Below are positions 50,566 through 58,474 of a DNA stretch of 64,000 bases, piece by piece; within the stretch, counting starts at the first letter, position 1; each line of letters opens with the position of its first letter. The position numbers were made by a program, and so were the translations under genes. The notes beneath the pieces were generated by a model. That model worked only from the letters and a program-made list of their open reading frames with translations. It made no database searches and was not told the origin of the DNA. Origin of the DNA: Metapseudomonas resinovorans DSM 21078 (GTDB taxonomy: Bacteria > Pseudomonadota > Gammaproteobacteria > Pseudomonadales > Pseudomonadaceae). The DNA lies in contig NZ_KE384035.1 of assembly GCF_000423545.1 (NCBI RefSeq), forward strand, positions 5,354-69,353. The letters run 5' to 3'.

Positions 50566-50723
50566 TGTCACCATGGTTGTTAACAATATATTTTGACAAT
50601 CGATGCACCAGTATTCGGGGTCTCCAGACGTGTCCTGCTTACATGCGCTCAGAATATATTTTGACAATTTCGACTCGGTGCCCGCTAAAACGGCGTGTTT
50701 CTCAGACAAAATATTCTGACAAT
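50566..50723 (+). repeat. Putative transposon end with three transposase-binding repeats
   Basis: Three direct copies of a 16-bp motif lie at 50585-50600, 50653-50668 and 50708-50723. The first two are identical (AATATATTTTGACAAT) and the third (AAAATATTCTGACAAT) differs at two bases. A TGT at 50566, as in Tn7-type termini, starts 40 bp after the ladS stop codon; GCATA (50561-50565) would be the 5-bp target duplication. The tniQ-like gene lies directly inward. The layout resembles the spaced TnsB sites of a Tn7 left end, but the motif orientation relative to Tn7 is uncertain and no opposite end was found. Confidence 0.55.
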
Positions 50724-51081
50724 TTCTCGCGAATCGTCCTGGACGCTACTGCTACCGGTCCGAAGGCACGCAGCATCGCTGCCCAACAGTTTCAACAGCG
50801 CCTCATCCTTGACTCGTTGACGTCGGTCCAACGGGTCTTGTGTTCGCAACTATCTGCATATCGAAGGTGTCGTGGCAACACTGGGGCACCACATGGGCCC
50901 CCCTCCTAGCTTGCCCTTGAGTTTCTGTAGACGTTCACTTGGCAAGATCGCTGCTCCCCTTGGCGGCGCAGCTTTTTGTACGCCGGAGTGTGGGCCTGGA
51001 AAAGCATTGATCGGCCAAGGCCAGTGTTTAAGAAGTGCTGAGGTAGAATGGAGTTTTACACTCGCACAAATACCTCTTTCA

Positions 51082-52033
51082 ATGACAAGTGCTAAGCTGG
51101 GTTTTTTCCCAACTCCTTTTCCAGATGAGACCCTCCACTCCGTAGTCACAAGGTACAATCTTCTGACGGCGACTACGTCAGCAGCGACCTATAAGGCTTT
51201 GTATGATGGAGTGATGATGGGGCTTTCAATGATCGTCCCCAAAAATTTTAGTGTCCTGGCTGATAGGATTCCAGGAAATAGCAGAGTCAATCGCTATGAT
51301 TTATTGAGAAATAATACGCTACTGCCGCTATTCGTCCCCTTCCAAGACCCACTCACCGAGAATAAAACTGGATACGACCTTCTGCTTGATTCGAATTATT
51401 CACAGCAGTGGATAATGCCGCAGGGTTTGGGTTTTGTCAGAACTTGTTTGCTGTGCGCAAAGGATGACTATTCCAGATTCGGGGTTAGTTTTTGGCATCG
51501 CTCACATCAGATACCAGGCGTAACCTGCTGCTGGAAGCATGGGGCTAAGCTCTTCGATACTTGTCCTGCCTGCAATCTGAATTTATATCAAGGTCCATAT
51601 AAACTAAGGCCGCTTGTAAGAGGGTGTGAGTGCGGCTGGGGTCCGTTGGACGATGGATACAGTGACGTCGCCCTAAGTGGAGCAAAAAAATATGCCATCT
51701 TTTCAAAAAAAAGTTCTTGATGAAGGCCTGCCCCCAATTGGGGTAAAAGTAATTGAAGAGATGTATGTTCGTAAGATGAACAGCATTGGTCTTCTCAGCA
51801 AAAAATACATCCCCAATAGTGCGCTTATCAAAGCTGTCAAAAACTCTCTCGGCGAGGACTTTATAAGCTCCTCCTATCCTTCCAGACGCATGGCCGACAG
51901 AAAGGTGTTCTATGCAGGCAGTAGTAGTCCAATAAATGTTCAGTTAACAATTGCACTACTTCTCTACGGTGACATTGAAAGCTTTAAAGAGGCGCTTCAA
52001 ATCGCCAGTGGTATGCACTTCGATAAAGATTAA
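51082..52033 (+). pseudogene. TniQ/TnsD-family transposition target selector, frameshifted
   Basis: Two frames of about 212 and 110 aa join into one TniQ/TnsD-like protein of about 316 aa. The N-terminus FFPTPFPDETLHSVVTRYNLL is the TniQ start. The zinc-binding region is CLLCAKDD, WHRSHQIPGVTCCWKHGAKLFDTCPAC and GCECGW. The break is at an A8 run (51705-51712): the first frame stops at 51720, while removing one A continues into VLDEGLPPIGVKVIEEMYV. Base composition is AT-richer than the flanks, a sign of transfer. TniQ/TnsD proteins choose the target site for Tn7-like transposases. No tnsA, tnsB or tnsC is present. Confidence 0.7.
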
Positions 52034-52391
52034 TTCCGAAATGCTGACTTCGGCGAGCGGGCGGCAGAGTAGGAGGTCTTTTAGGGCAATAATGAGGAGT
52101 CATTAGCTTGCAATGCTTATCCCGATTTTTTGCACTTGGGATGAGATGATTTGGACGCTGGGCATAGTATTATTCTCTAGGCGTGTCCAAATGACCACTG
52201 TTGGGCCAGGCTGCGTAAAAAGCGCAGCTAGTGATGAGCGGCACGATGTTGGATTGTTTCTGCGATGCCTAGGGGCCCCGCAGACGCCTAGGCGTCACCC
52301 CGAGTCTTTCAACTGGTCTTGGAGGTGTGGTTTCGCGGTGCTGGTCAATGAGTTAATGAGGTTCTAGGTCTTCATCGCTGCGATCAGTGCA
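52034..52391. other. Intergenic remnant sequence in the island
   Basis: No gene is convincing here. The segment CTTTTTACGCAGCCTGG on the minus strand near 52208-52226 looks like an IS-end type sequence and may be the outer part of the transposase remnant that follows. CCTAGG occurs twice within a short dyad around 52268-52296. The region reads as debris between transposon fragments. Confidence 0.3.
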
Positions 52392-52445
52392 CTATTGCAC
52401 CCGTTTGAGGTTGTGCGCGAGCACGTACAGCCTCATCTCGATACT
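52392..52445 (-). pseudogene. C-terminal remnant of an IS5/IS1182-like transposase
   Basis: On the minus strand this segment reads IEMRLYVLAHNLKRVQ then a stop, the typical end of many IS transposases (…LAHNLKRV). It is cut off upstream by a run of 13 C residues (52446-52458), and no further transposase sequence is recognisable. The precise family cannot be fixed from so few residues. Confidence 0.5.
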
Positions 52446-52458
52446 CCCCCCCCCCCCC
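52446..52458. repeat. Homopolymer tract C13
   Basis: Thirteen consecutive C residues abut the transposase remnant. Such a tract in a degraded island may mark a junction, a slippage hotspot or an assembly artefact. Its true length should be treated as uncertain. Confidence 0.8.
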
Positions 52459-52630
52459 GCTCGAGCATTTGGGGAAAGAAAAGGGGGCGCCCATCTAGGT
52501 CTTCAGCGTGTCAACTTGATGCTCGCTCGTCTGGCGGTTTATGCCCGTCTGTGTGGCGTCAGCATGGCCTGTTTTTATAGCCTAGGTATCGACGAAATAA
52601 AGTCCGTGAGTTCGGAGTAGTCGACAGTAT
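52459..52630. other. Intergenic, nothing recognised
   Basis: No feature is supported downstream of the antitoxin gene. In particular, no RES-domain toxin frame is visible on the minus strand between the antitoxin stop and the C13 tract. Confidence 0.4.
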
Positions 52631-53101
52631 CTACTGATACACACCATAGTATAGGCGAGAAAGAAATTCATCTACGAGCTCATAGCCGATTGGATTTGTG
52701 AGTAGATCAATCGGGGTTCGGCCGTTTAGGCCAAGCTGTGGCTTTACCATCCAGTGCTCAGCATTTGTTTGGTTTCCCAAGACAGTTTCTGCTTTTGCTA
52801 GCACCTCGACAAATTGTAAAGCGCGAGAGCTTTGCTCAGGGGTGAGAGGTTCCTTCGGTTTTTTCATTCGCCGGCTTAATGTTCGACCCGAAATTCCGAG
52901 AATCTTAAGTCTCAGGGTCTTATCATCCAGTACGCGGATGAGTTCGAATGATTTTATTACATCCTCTATGGCAAAGCCTCGTTCTATCAGTTGATAGATC
53001 TTGTATCTGTCGCCTGCTTCTGCTTGTCCTTTCAGCAGGCATTCTAATGGTTCGAAGCTTTGTACTTGCTGGTCGGTTTTAGATGGGGTCATTGAAATCA
53101 T
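52631..53101 (-). CDS. Orphan Xre/MbcA/ParS-type antitoxin (DUF2384)
   Basis: A 156-aa protein with an N-terminal helical HTH-like part (DRYKIYQLIERGFAIEDV, then LGISGRTLSRRMKKPKEPLTPEQSSR) and a C-terminal toxin-binding domain (GLNGRTPIDLLTNPIGYELVDEFLSRLYYGVY). This is the antitoxin architecture of RES-Xre type II modules, whose RES toxin normally follows the antitoxin and depletes NAD+. No RES gene is found downstream. The start at 53101 is preceded by GAGGGTG. AT content is higher than in flanking core genes. Function as a lone repressor or an immunity remnant is inferred. Confidence 0.78.
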   Translation of the reverse strand: MISMTPSKTDQQVQSFEPLECLLKGQAEAGDRYKIYQLIERGFAIEDVIKSFELIRVLDDKTLRLKILGISGRTLSRRMKKPKEPLTPEQSSRALQFVEVLAKAETVLGNQTNAEHWMVKPQLGLNGRTPIDLLTNPIGYELVDEFLSRLYYGVYQ

Positions 53102-53119
53102 GTCTTCACCCTCTACGCC

Positions 53120-53140
53120 AGATCCTGATCTACCATATGG
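53120..53140 (-). promoter_or_regulatory. Candidate antitoxin operator palindromes
   Basis: AGATC-CT-GATCT (53120-53131) and the perfect octamer CCATATGG (53133-53140) lie 18-39 bp upstream of the antitoxin start. Such dyads beside an Xre-family antitoxin gene are natural autoregulatory operator candidates. No experimental support exists. Confidence 0.4.
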
Positions 53141-53359
53141 AGTCAATTGTTGCCCATAATAACTTAATTTTACTCCAATTTTCCAGGTTCTGATCAGTAG
53201 GGGCTAGGTTTTGTTCTCGCTCGGTACGTTAGGCAGCGTCGGGGCTGGTAACGAGTCTCACCCGATGCTTTTCTAAGATGTGAGCCAGACTTCTAAGCAT
53301 TGTCGCTTGGTTGCTCTGCCGCGTGCATCGCGCCCGGTACTGCGTTGATTGGAGGGTTC
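53141..53359. other. Intergenic region between antitoxin and IMPase pseudogene
   Basis: No gene is seen. The left part (53141-53180) is AT-rich and probably contains the antitoxin promoter on the minus strand. The right part ends with GGAGGG (53351-53356), the ribosome-binding site of the pseudogene. Confidence 0.3.
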
Positions 53360-54165
53360 ATGAGTTGTGTAGGCCTACTGGAGCGAGTGGTCGAAACGGT
53401 CCTTTCAGCCGGGTGCCTACTGGCCGCTGAGTGGGAGCGTCCTGATGGTCCCCGAGGCAAAGGCGACAAGGCCGAAGTGGACGTCGAGATTGAGGAACAG
53501 TTACGTGCCAGCCTGCTCCGGCTGCTGAATTGCGATTTTTGGGGCGAGGAGACAGGACTTAGTTTCACGGAGGCCGAGTTCTGTTGGGTGGTCGATCCCA
53601 ATGATGGGACGAGCGATTTCCTGCAAGGGCGTCGAGGATCAGCCATATCCGTTGGGCTGCTCCGCAATGCTGTTCCTGTCCTGGGGTAGTCTACGCGCCA
53701 GTCACCCCGGACCGTGGGCCCGATTGCATCTCCTGGACGAAAGGCCTTGGAGGCATCATGCGCAACGGCAAGATGCTCTTCAGTAGGTTGGATCACCTCG
53801 ACCTTATGCCAGGCAGCAAGGTCCTGATGAGTACAGCCGCCGCTTCCAAACCGGAGCTTAATTCCGAACTCTGCGCGCCTACCAACTTCATCCCTATGCC
53901 AAGCATCGCTTATCTTCTGGCTCTTGTGGCCGCTGGCGACGCTATTGCGGGTGCCTCACTCGTTCCTGTGTCAGCACACGATGTAGTGGCTGGTCACGCT
54001 CTCTTGATCGGGGCGCGGGGCGTGCTGCTCGACCAGGAGGGTGCTCTCATCAGTTACGAGTCATAGGAGCGGATGTCACAGACCTCGATGCGGTGTTTCG
54101 GTGGAGCGCCCCGAGCATGCCAGGAGCTGTCTCAAAGGCGCTGGGACAAGCTGTTCATCAGTTGA
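53360..54165 (+). pseudogene. Inositol monophosphatase/CysQ-family phosphatase, frameshifted and with an internal stop
   Basis: The first frame (from ATG 53360, with GGAGGG just upstream) contains WGEETG and WVVDPNDGTSDF, the EE and DPxDGTxxF metal-binding motifs of the family. It stops at 53687-53689 because a G-run has four rather than five G. Restoring one G continues VVYAPVTPDRG then MRNGKMLFSRLDHLDLMPGSK and SIAYLLALVAAGDA. A TAG at 54064 interrupts the end, after which RCFGGAPRACQELSQRRWD continues in the same frame. Intact members hydrolyse inositol phosphates or 3',5'-bisphosphonucleotides. The gene is probably inactive unless the sequence is in error. Confidence 0.75.
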
Positions 54166-54274
54166 TTGTTACGCTCCGACATAGCGCCCAAGACACCGGT
54201 TATGGACATTGGCACTTGCCGATTGAATGACTGCTAGCAGCCTTTGGCGACTGGACGCGATAGTTGCTAATGTC

Positions 54275-55039
54275 TCATTCAATCGCGAGCACCTTGCGGC
54301 CCTGGGCATCACGAATCAGGCGGCCCAGGAAGCGGATCAGTACCTGGGCGGTCAGCGTTTCCCGATACAGCATGAAGCGCAGCTTGCCTCGATTGGTCAC
54401 GCTGGAAGTCATGTTGGTGGCGAAACGACTGCCGCTGACCGGGCGTACCGGTGTCTCGCCAACAGGGGCGTAGCTGCGGCCAGCATGGCTGTCGCTGCGC
54501 ATACCCGTTTCGTCCCCCCACTAAATCTCGGCGTTCTCGGCCTTGGCCCGCTGTGCGATACGCGGGTATTCGTTTTCCAGCCAGCGCTGAACCACTTCTG
54601 GCTTTTGCTGGTAAGCCCGATGCAGCGGTCGCTGCGGGGTGTAACCCCAACGCTTGAGGTATTCCCCCACCGTTCGAACCGGCATGAGAAAACCACAGCG
54701 CTGGCGGATCAGTTCTCGCACGGCATCCCGCGTCCACAGCGCAAATCCGAGCTTGAGTTGATCGGGCATCTTGTCGGTCATCAGGGTGCGAATCAGCACT
54801 TCCTGGCTGGGGCTCAAGCTGCGCCGATCACCCTGGCGCACACCACGCTGGCCGCCGGTAATGGCGGCCGTCGTACCTTGGCGCTCGGCGACCTCTGCCC
54901 AGTGGGCGACAGTGCGGGGATGGACGCCAAGCGCCTCGCCAATGGCCTTATAGGTGTAACCCTGCTCTCGCATGCGCAGGGCCGTGGCGCGCTTCTCGCG
55001 CTGTTCTTGAGGACTGAGTTTGCGGGCATCTGTATTCAT
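54275..55039 (-). pseudogene. IS630-family transposase, nonsense-mutated and 3'-truncated
   Basis: The first part (from 55039) is a helix-turn-helix and winged-helix IS630 N-terminus (MREQGYTYKAIGEALGVHPRTVAHWA ... RTVGEYLKRWGYTPQRPLHRAYQQKPE). A TAG at 54521-54523 replaces a codon in AEI-x-WGDETG, the first catalytic Asp region. The same frame continues through MRSDSHAGRSYAP and LRFMLYRETLTAQVLIRFLGRLI and stops at 54275. The rest of the DDE domain is missing (about 255 of about 345 codons remain). The element is dead. Confidence 0.8.
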
Positions 55040-55204
55040 AGCGACAGATTATCCAACATGCCCTATTTAATTGCCTGGTTAATAGCGCACTTAACGTTGG
55101 TCAACTCGACGAGCTTTTTGCGAACGCCAATGCATGCGTCCTTCCGTCCTACGACGACTACAGGAGAGCACAGATTGCTACTTCAGGCGCCGCAGCGAGA
55201 AACG

Positions 55205-55669
55205 CAGAATTCGAACGCGCTCACATCCACCTAGGAAGACGCTGAGCAGAATCGCCCCCCCCTGCGCAGCCATAACCCACCTCTCCCAAACCGACCACGG
55301 CACGGGCAAGGAACGTGACGAGGAAGTTGCCGCTCAGGTCGCACGCGATAGTCGCCAGCCCCAGACAATGGCCATGACTGTGGCGCTTTTGACACGCCCC
55401 CAGCGATCGGCCAGCAGGGGAATGGGGAAGGTCATGAGCCCCACAGTCAGGGCGACGACGCTGACCAGTGCGCCGAGTTGGGTGTCGCTCAAGGCCCGCT
55501 CGGCCTTGAGCGAAGGAAATATGGCGTTGATCATCTGGCGTGACATGTAGTCGGACAACATCAGGCCGAACGTAAGAGCAAACGTCAGACAGGCGTAACC
55601 ACGCGAGACGAGTGGTGCATCATCGGTGGCGATGATGGTGCGGCTAATGGGTAGAGCCATAGATGGCAC
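55205..55669 (-). pseudogene. MFS transporter remnant
   Basis: The N-terminal frame from 55669 encodes two membrane segments and the MFS loop (GLMLSDYMSRQMINAIFPSLK ... LLADRWGRVKSATVMAIVWG). It shifts frame near 55345, after which IACDLSGNFLVTFLARAVVGLGEVGYG continues. A second shift at a C8 run (55255-55262, G8 on this strand) leads to AILLSVFLGG before the similarity ends. It resembles aromatic-acid/catabolite MFS carriers. About ten helices are missing. Confidence 0.65.
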
Positions 55670-55684
55670 TCCAGGTTGATTCGC

Positions 55685-55955
55685 TTAAAGCGTTATCCGG
55701 CTTGCCGCACGACCGGGGCCGCTCGACAAGCTGTTATGCGGTGGGCGACCCACCGTATGAGTTTCCGGCTCGACTTCGTCCCACATGAGGTTGCCGCACT
55801 GGCCTGGTTTGCGGTTCGGAGCCCAGCCCAGTGCCTTGAGGGTTTCGTCGGTGTTGGCGTAGGACTTGCCGATCGTCATCATGGTGCGAGCTTCGTCGGC
55901 GCTGGCGATGTCGCGGCCCAGGTTCTTGGCCTGTTGCACGCACCGGGGGGCGGTT
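55685..55955 (-). pseudogene. Possible BKACE/DUF849 C-terminal remnant
   Basis: One minus-strand frame reads QQAKNLGRDIASADEARTMM then IGKSYANTDETLKALGWAPNR, which recalls the C-terminus of 3-keto-5-aminohexanoate cleavage enzyme-like (BKACE) proteins. It joins directly after the stop codon of the carboxymuconolactone decarboxylase-family gene and has no start of its own. The frame then runs into unrelated sequence. Family assignment is tentative. Confidence 0.35.
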
Positions 55956-55965
55956 TGAAATGGAT

Positions 55966-56367
55966 TCAGTAAGTGCCTTGCACGAGACCATCGGCGGCCA
56001 GCTTCTGCGCTTCTTCGATAAGCATTGGGGCGCCCAGCGCCATGCTGTGAATCCCCAGTACCGAGGTCAGCTGCAGTACCGCCAGCACCTCCTCTGCGCT
56101 GGCGCCGAGCTCCAGGGCCTTTCGGATATGGCGGCGCACGCCTGGGGCATACATGTGGGTGCAAGAGGCATCGACGGCGATGAAGATCAGTTCGATTGTC
56201 TTGGGCTCCAGAATCCCTTTGCGCACCGGATGCACGGCCATGGCGAGGAATTTCTCGATCCAGTCGGCATCCAGCTCGGCCAGCTTGTCCCAGGCAGGAT
56301 TCCAGTTGCCGGCATCACGCATGGCATCGCAGGTTGGGGTGACGGGCTTGGGTTGATCGAGATTCAT
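55966..56367 (-). CDS. Carboxymuconolactone decarboxylase-family protein
   Basis: A 133-aa protein of the CMD/AhpD fold (KTIELIFIAVDASCTHMYAPGVRRHIRKALELGASAEEVLAVLQL). It has a single Cys in the helical hairpin instead of the CxxC of AhpD peroxidases, so it is more like decarboxylase or uncharacterised members. AAGGA lies eight bases before the ATG at 56367. Two TTGACTTnnCGGGACA boxes precede it. It belongs to the same minus-strand catabolic group as the SDR gene upstream. Confidence 0.8.
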   Translation of the reverse strand: MNLDQPKPVTPTCDAMRDAGNWNPAWDKLAELDADWIEKFLAMAVHPVRKGILEPKTIELIFIAVDASCTHMYAPGVRRHIRKALELGASAEEVLAVLQLTSVLGIHSMALGAPMLIEEAQKLAADGLVQGTY

Positions 56368-56428
56368 GGGACAGTTCCTTGGATAGAGAGCGATTGAGTT
56401 CACTCTAAAAGTGCCGGCCTGATTCGGA

Positions 56429-56465
56429 TTGACTTAGCGGGACACCGACTTGACTTTTCGGGACG
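56429..56465 (-). promoter_or_regulatory. Tandem AraC-type boxes upstream of the CMD-family gene
   Basis: TTGACTTAGCGGGACA (56429-56444) and TTGACTTTTCGGGACG (56450-56465) are direct repeats spaced exactly 21 bp, two helical turns, as AraC-family regulators prefer. TGTCCCG follows at 56476 in inverted orientation. The same box recurs at 57373 beside the AraC-regulator gene, linking both sites to that regulator. Confidence 0.55.
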
Positions 56466-56489
56466 TTTGTCTGACTGTCCCGGAAAGCC

Positions 56490-57314
56490 TCAGATGTAGG
56501 TACCGCCACCGGCGTTAATGATCGAACCGACCAGGTAGCACTCATCAGAGGCCAGATGTGACACCAGCGCCGCATATTCCTCGGCCTTGCCCAAACGCCC
56601 CAGCGGGAGGATCTGGTTGATTACGCTGAGTTGCTCGGGTGACTGCTTATCGAGGAATTGCTCGAAGGCCGGGGTACTTACGCCACCTGGGCAGATTGCA
56701 TTGACCTGAACATTGGCGCCGGCCACTTCGTAAGCCACCGAGCGGGTGAAGGCGATCACCGCGCCTTTGCTCGCGGAGTAGTGCGGGCTATGCGCACTCA
56801 TGGCGGAGATGGCGGCGATACTGGCGATGTTGATGATCTTGCCGTAGCGCTGCGGCTCCATGCGATTGAGAGCCGCGCGAGTGCAATAGAACACGCCGTC
56901 GACATTCACCGCCCAGAAGCGCTTCCATTCCGCATTGTCCATGTGGCGGGTGATCTCCAGCGACTGCCGGGGCACCGGCTGGGTCAATAATGCGTAATGA
57001 CGTTGACGTCGCTCTTCGTCATGGGGTTTATCCGGTACCAAGGCCGCATTGTTGACCAGGATATGCAGGGTGCCGAAATGCGCGTCGATTTGATCGAACA
57101 TGGCGGCTACCTCAGCGCTTGACGACACATCACAGCGCAGCGCCAGGCATTGCGAGCCACGCCCCTCGATCTCGGCACGTGTGGCTTTGAGCGCCGCTTC
57201 GTTGATGTCACAAATGACCACGCAGGCGCCTTCGTCGGCCATTCGTAGGGCAATGGCGTGACCCAAGCCAAGTGCTCCACCGGTAATCAAGGCAACTCGA
57301 CCATTCAACTTCAT
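56490..57314 (-). CDS. Short-chain dehydrogenase/reductase
   Basis: A 274-aa classical SDR. The cofactor motif is ALITGGALGLGHAIALRM (TGxxxGxG), NNAAL follows, and the catalytic Ser...Tyr-x3-Lys is IASIAAISAMSAHSPHYSASK. DINEAAL after the second strand favours NAD(H). An insertion of about 20 residues before helix 4 (around HDEERRQRHYALL) is unusual in length. The start at 57314 has GGAGTG eight bases upstream. The substrate is unknown; neighbours suggest a catabolic alcohol or hydroxyacyl step. Confidence 0.88.
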   Translation of the reverse strand: MKLNGRVALITGGALGLGHAIALRMADEGACVVICDINEAALKATRAEIEGRGSQCLALRCDVSSSAEVAAMFDQIDAHFGTLHILVNNAALVPDKPHDEERRQRHYALLTQPVPRQSLEITRHMDNAEWKRFWAVNVDGVFYCTRAALNRMEPQRYGKIINIASIAAISAMSAHSPHYSASKGAVIAFTRSVAYEVAGANVQVNAICPGGVSTPAFEQFLDKQSPEQLSVINQILPLGRLGKAEEYAALVSHLASDECYLVGSIINAGGGTYI

Positions 57315-57372
57315 GCGAGGACACTCCATCTAAAAGATGGTCCTTAGCCTAGACAAGCCGCTGGCATTTAAC

Positions 57373-57411
57373 TTGACTTTGCGGGACATCAATTTGTTAA
57401 GCTGACAAATT
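57373..57411. promoter_or_regulatory. AraC-type box and dyad between SDR and AraC-regulator genes
   Basis: TTGACTTTGCGGGACA (57373-57388) is the third copy of the box seen twice at 56429-56465. It is followed by a perfect inverted repeat AATTTGT-N7-ACAAATT (57391-57411). Both lie in the 122-bp divergent region, so one regulator could act on the SDR gene and on its own gene. Confidence 0.5.
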
Positions 57412-57436
57412 GCCGTCCCGAATCGGTAAATTAATC

Positions 57437-58474
57437 ATGAGCGGTCTTGTTCGCAGTGCCTGCCTCACCAATTACGCGGAAATAGCCCGCTCGTTAAACG
57501 TCGATCCCATGCAGCAGTTGCGCCTCGTCGGCCTTGATCCGCGCTGCTTGCTGCAACCCGATCTGAAAATTCCCACCAAAGCCGTGGCCCGGCTACTGGA
57601 AAGCTCAGCGCGTGAGGCCGGCGTGGACGATTTCGGCTTGCGCATGGCGGAAACCCGCAAGCTTTCTAATCTTGGGCCGCTGGCGTTGCTATGTCGTGAC
57701 GAGCCAACTATCCGTGCGGCTCTGGAGGCAATGCGCGACTTCCTCTACCTGCACAACCAAGGTTTGGTGCTGGGTATCGAGGAGAGTGACGGCGTGATGG
57801 TATTGCGCATGGAACAGATAACGGTCGGCAACCTGGCTGTGCGCCAGGCGATAGAGTTGGCGGGGGCGGTGACCCACCGCCTGCTGAAAACTTTGCTGGG
57901 CAGCCACTGGCATCCTTCAGTGGTCTGCTTCCGTCACGCTCCGCCGCTGGACGACAGCCGGCACCGCCGCGTATTGGGCACGTCGGTTCAGTTCAACAGC
58001 TTGATGGATGGCCTCGTCTGCCGCAGCAGCGATCTTGACAAGCCCCTGCCCAACGCTGATCCAGATATAGCCCGCTACGTTCATCAGTACTTGAAAAGTA
58101 TCCGCGAAGAATCCAAAACAGCGTTACTGGAGCAGGTCCGCCAGATTATCTGGATGTTGCTGCCCACTGGGCGGTGCTCGGTGGAGCATGTGGCTGCCCA
58201 CCTGGGACGTGACAGACGGACGCTGCATCGGCAGCTGACGCAGGAAGACGAGACCTTTTCCTCACTATTGGATCAGGCACGTACAGAGCTGGCAATGCGT
58301 CACTTGGCACACTCCACTCATCCATTGAGTGAGATTGCTGGCGTTCTGGGTTTCTCTGAGCTGAGTGCATTTTCACGCTGGTTCAGCCGGCACTTTTATT
58401 GCAGTCCATCAACCTGGAGAGCTCGCCAGGCTAACCGGTTGGTCGAGGGGGACCACATAGAAAAGCCTGCTTAG
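57437..58474 (+). CDS. AraC-family transcriptional regulator
   Basis: A 345-aa regulator with an N-terminal arabinose-binding-like sensor domain (DDFGLRMAETRKLSNLGPLALL) and a C-terminal AraC helix-turn-helix pair (SVEHVAAHLGRDRRTLHRQL and HPLSEIAGVLGFSELSAFSRWFSRHF). The ATG at 57437 is chosen over an upstream TTG, since it gives MSGLVRSACLTNYAEIARSL. It is divergent from the SDR gene and probably controls it and the CMD-family gene through the TTGACTTnnCGGGACA boxes. The effector is unknown. Confidence 0.87.
   Translation: MSGLVRSACLTNYAEIARSLNVDPMQQLRLVGLDPRCLLQPDLKIPTKAVARLLESSAREAGVDDFGLRMAETRKLSNLGPLALLCRDEPTIRAALEAMRDFLYLHNQGLVLGIEESDGVMVLRMEQITVGNLAVRQAIELAGAVTHRLLKTLLGSHWHPSVVCFRHAPPLDDSRHRRVLGTSVQFNSLMDGLVCRSSDLDKPLPNADPDIARYVHQYLKSIREESKTALLEQVRQIIWMLLPTGRCSVEHVAAHLGRDRRTLHRQLTQEDETFSSLLDQARTELAMRHLAHSTHPLSEIAGVLGFSELSAFSRWFSRHFYCSPSTWRARQANRLVEGDHIEKPA

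Noticed and set aside
50585-50723. CRISPR-like array
   Set aside because: Only three short repeats, unequal spacing (68 and 55 bp), and no cas genes; better explained as transposase-binding sites.
52113-52620. Short plus-strand open frames in the island
   Set aside because: No ribosome-binding sites or family features; one is antisense to the transposase remnant.
54227-55234. 335-codon plus-strand frame
   Set aside because: Antisense to the IS630 transposase, which has clear family motifs on the minus strand.
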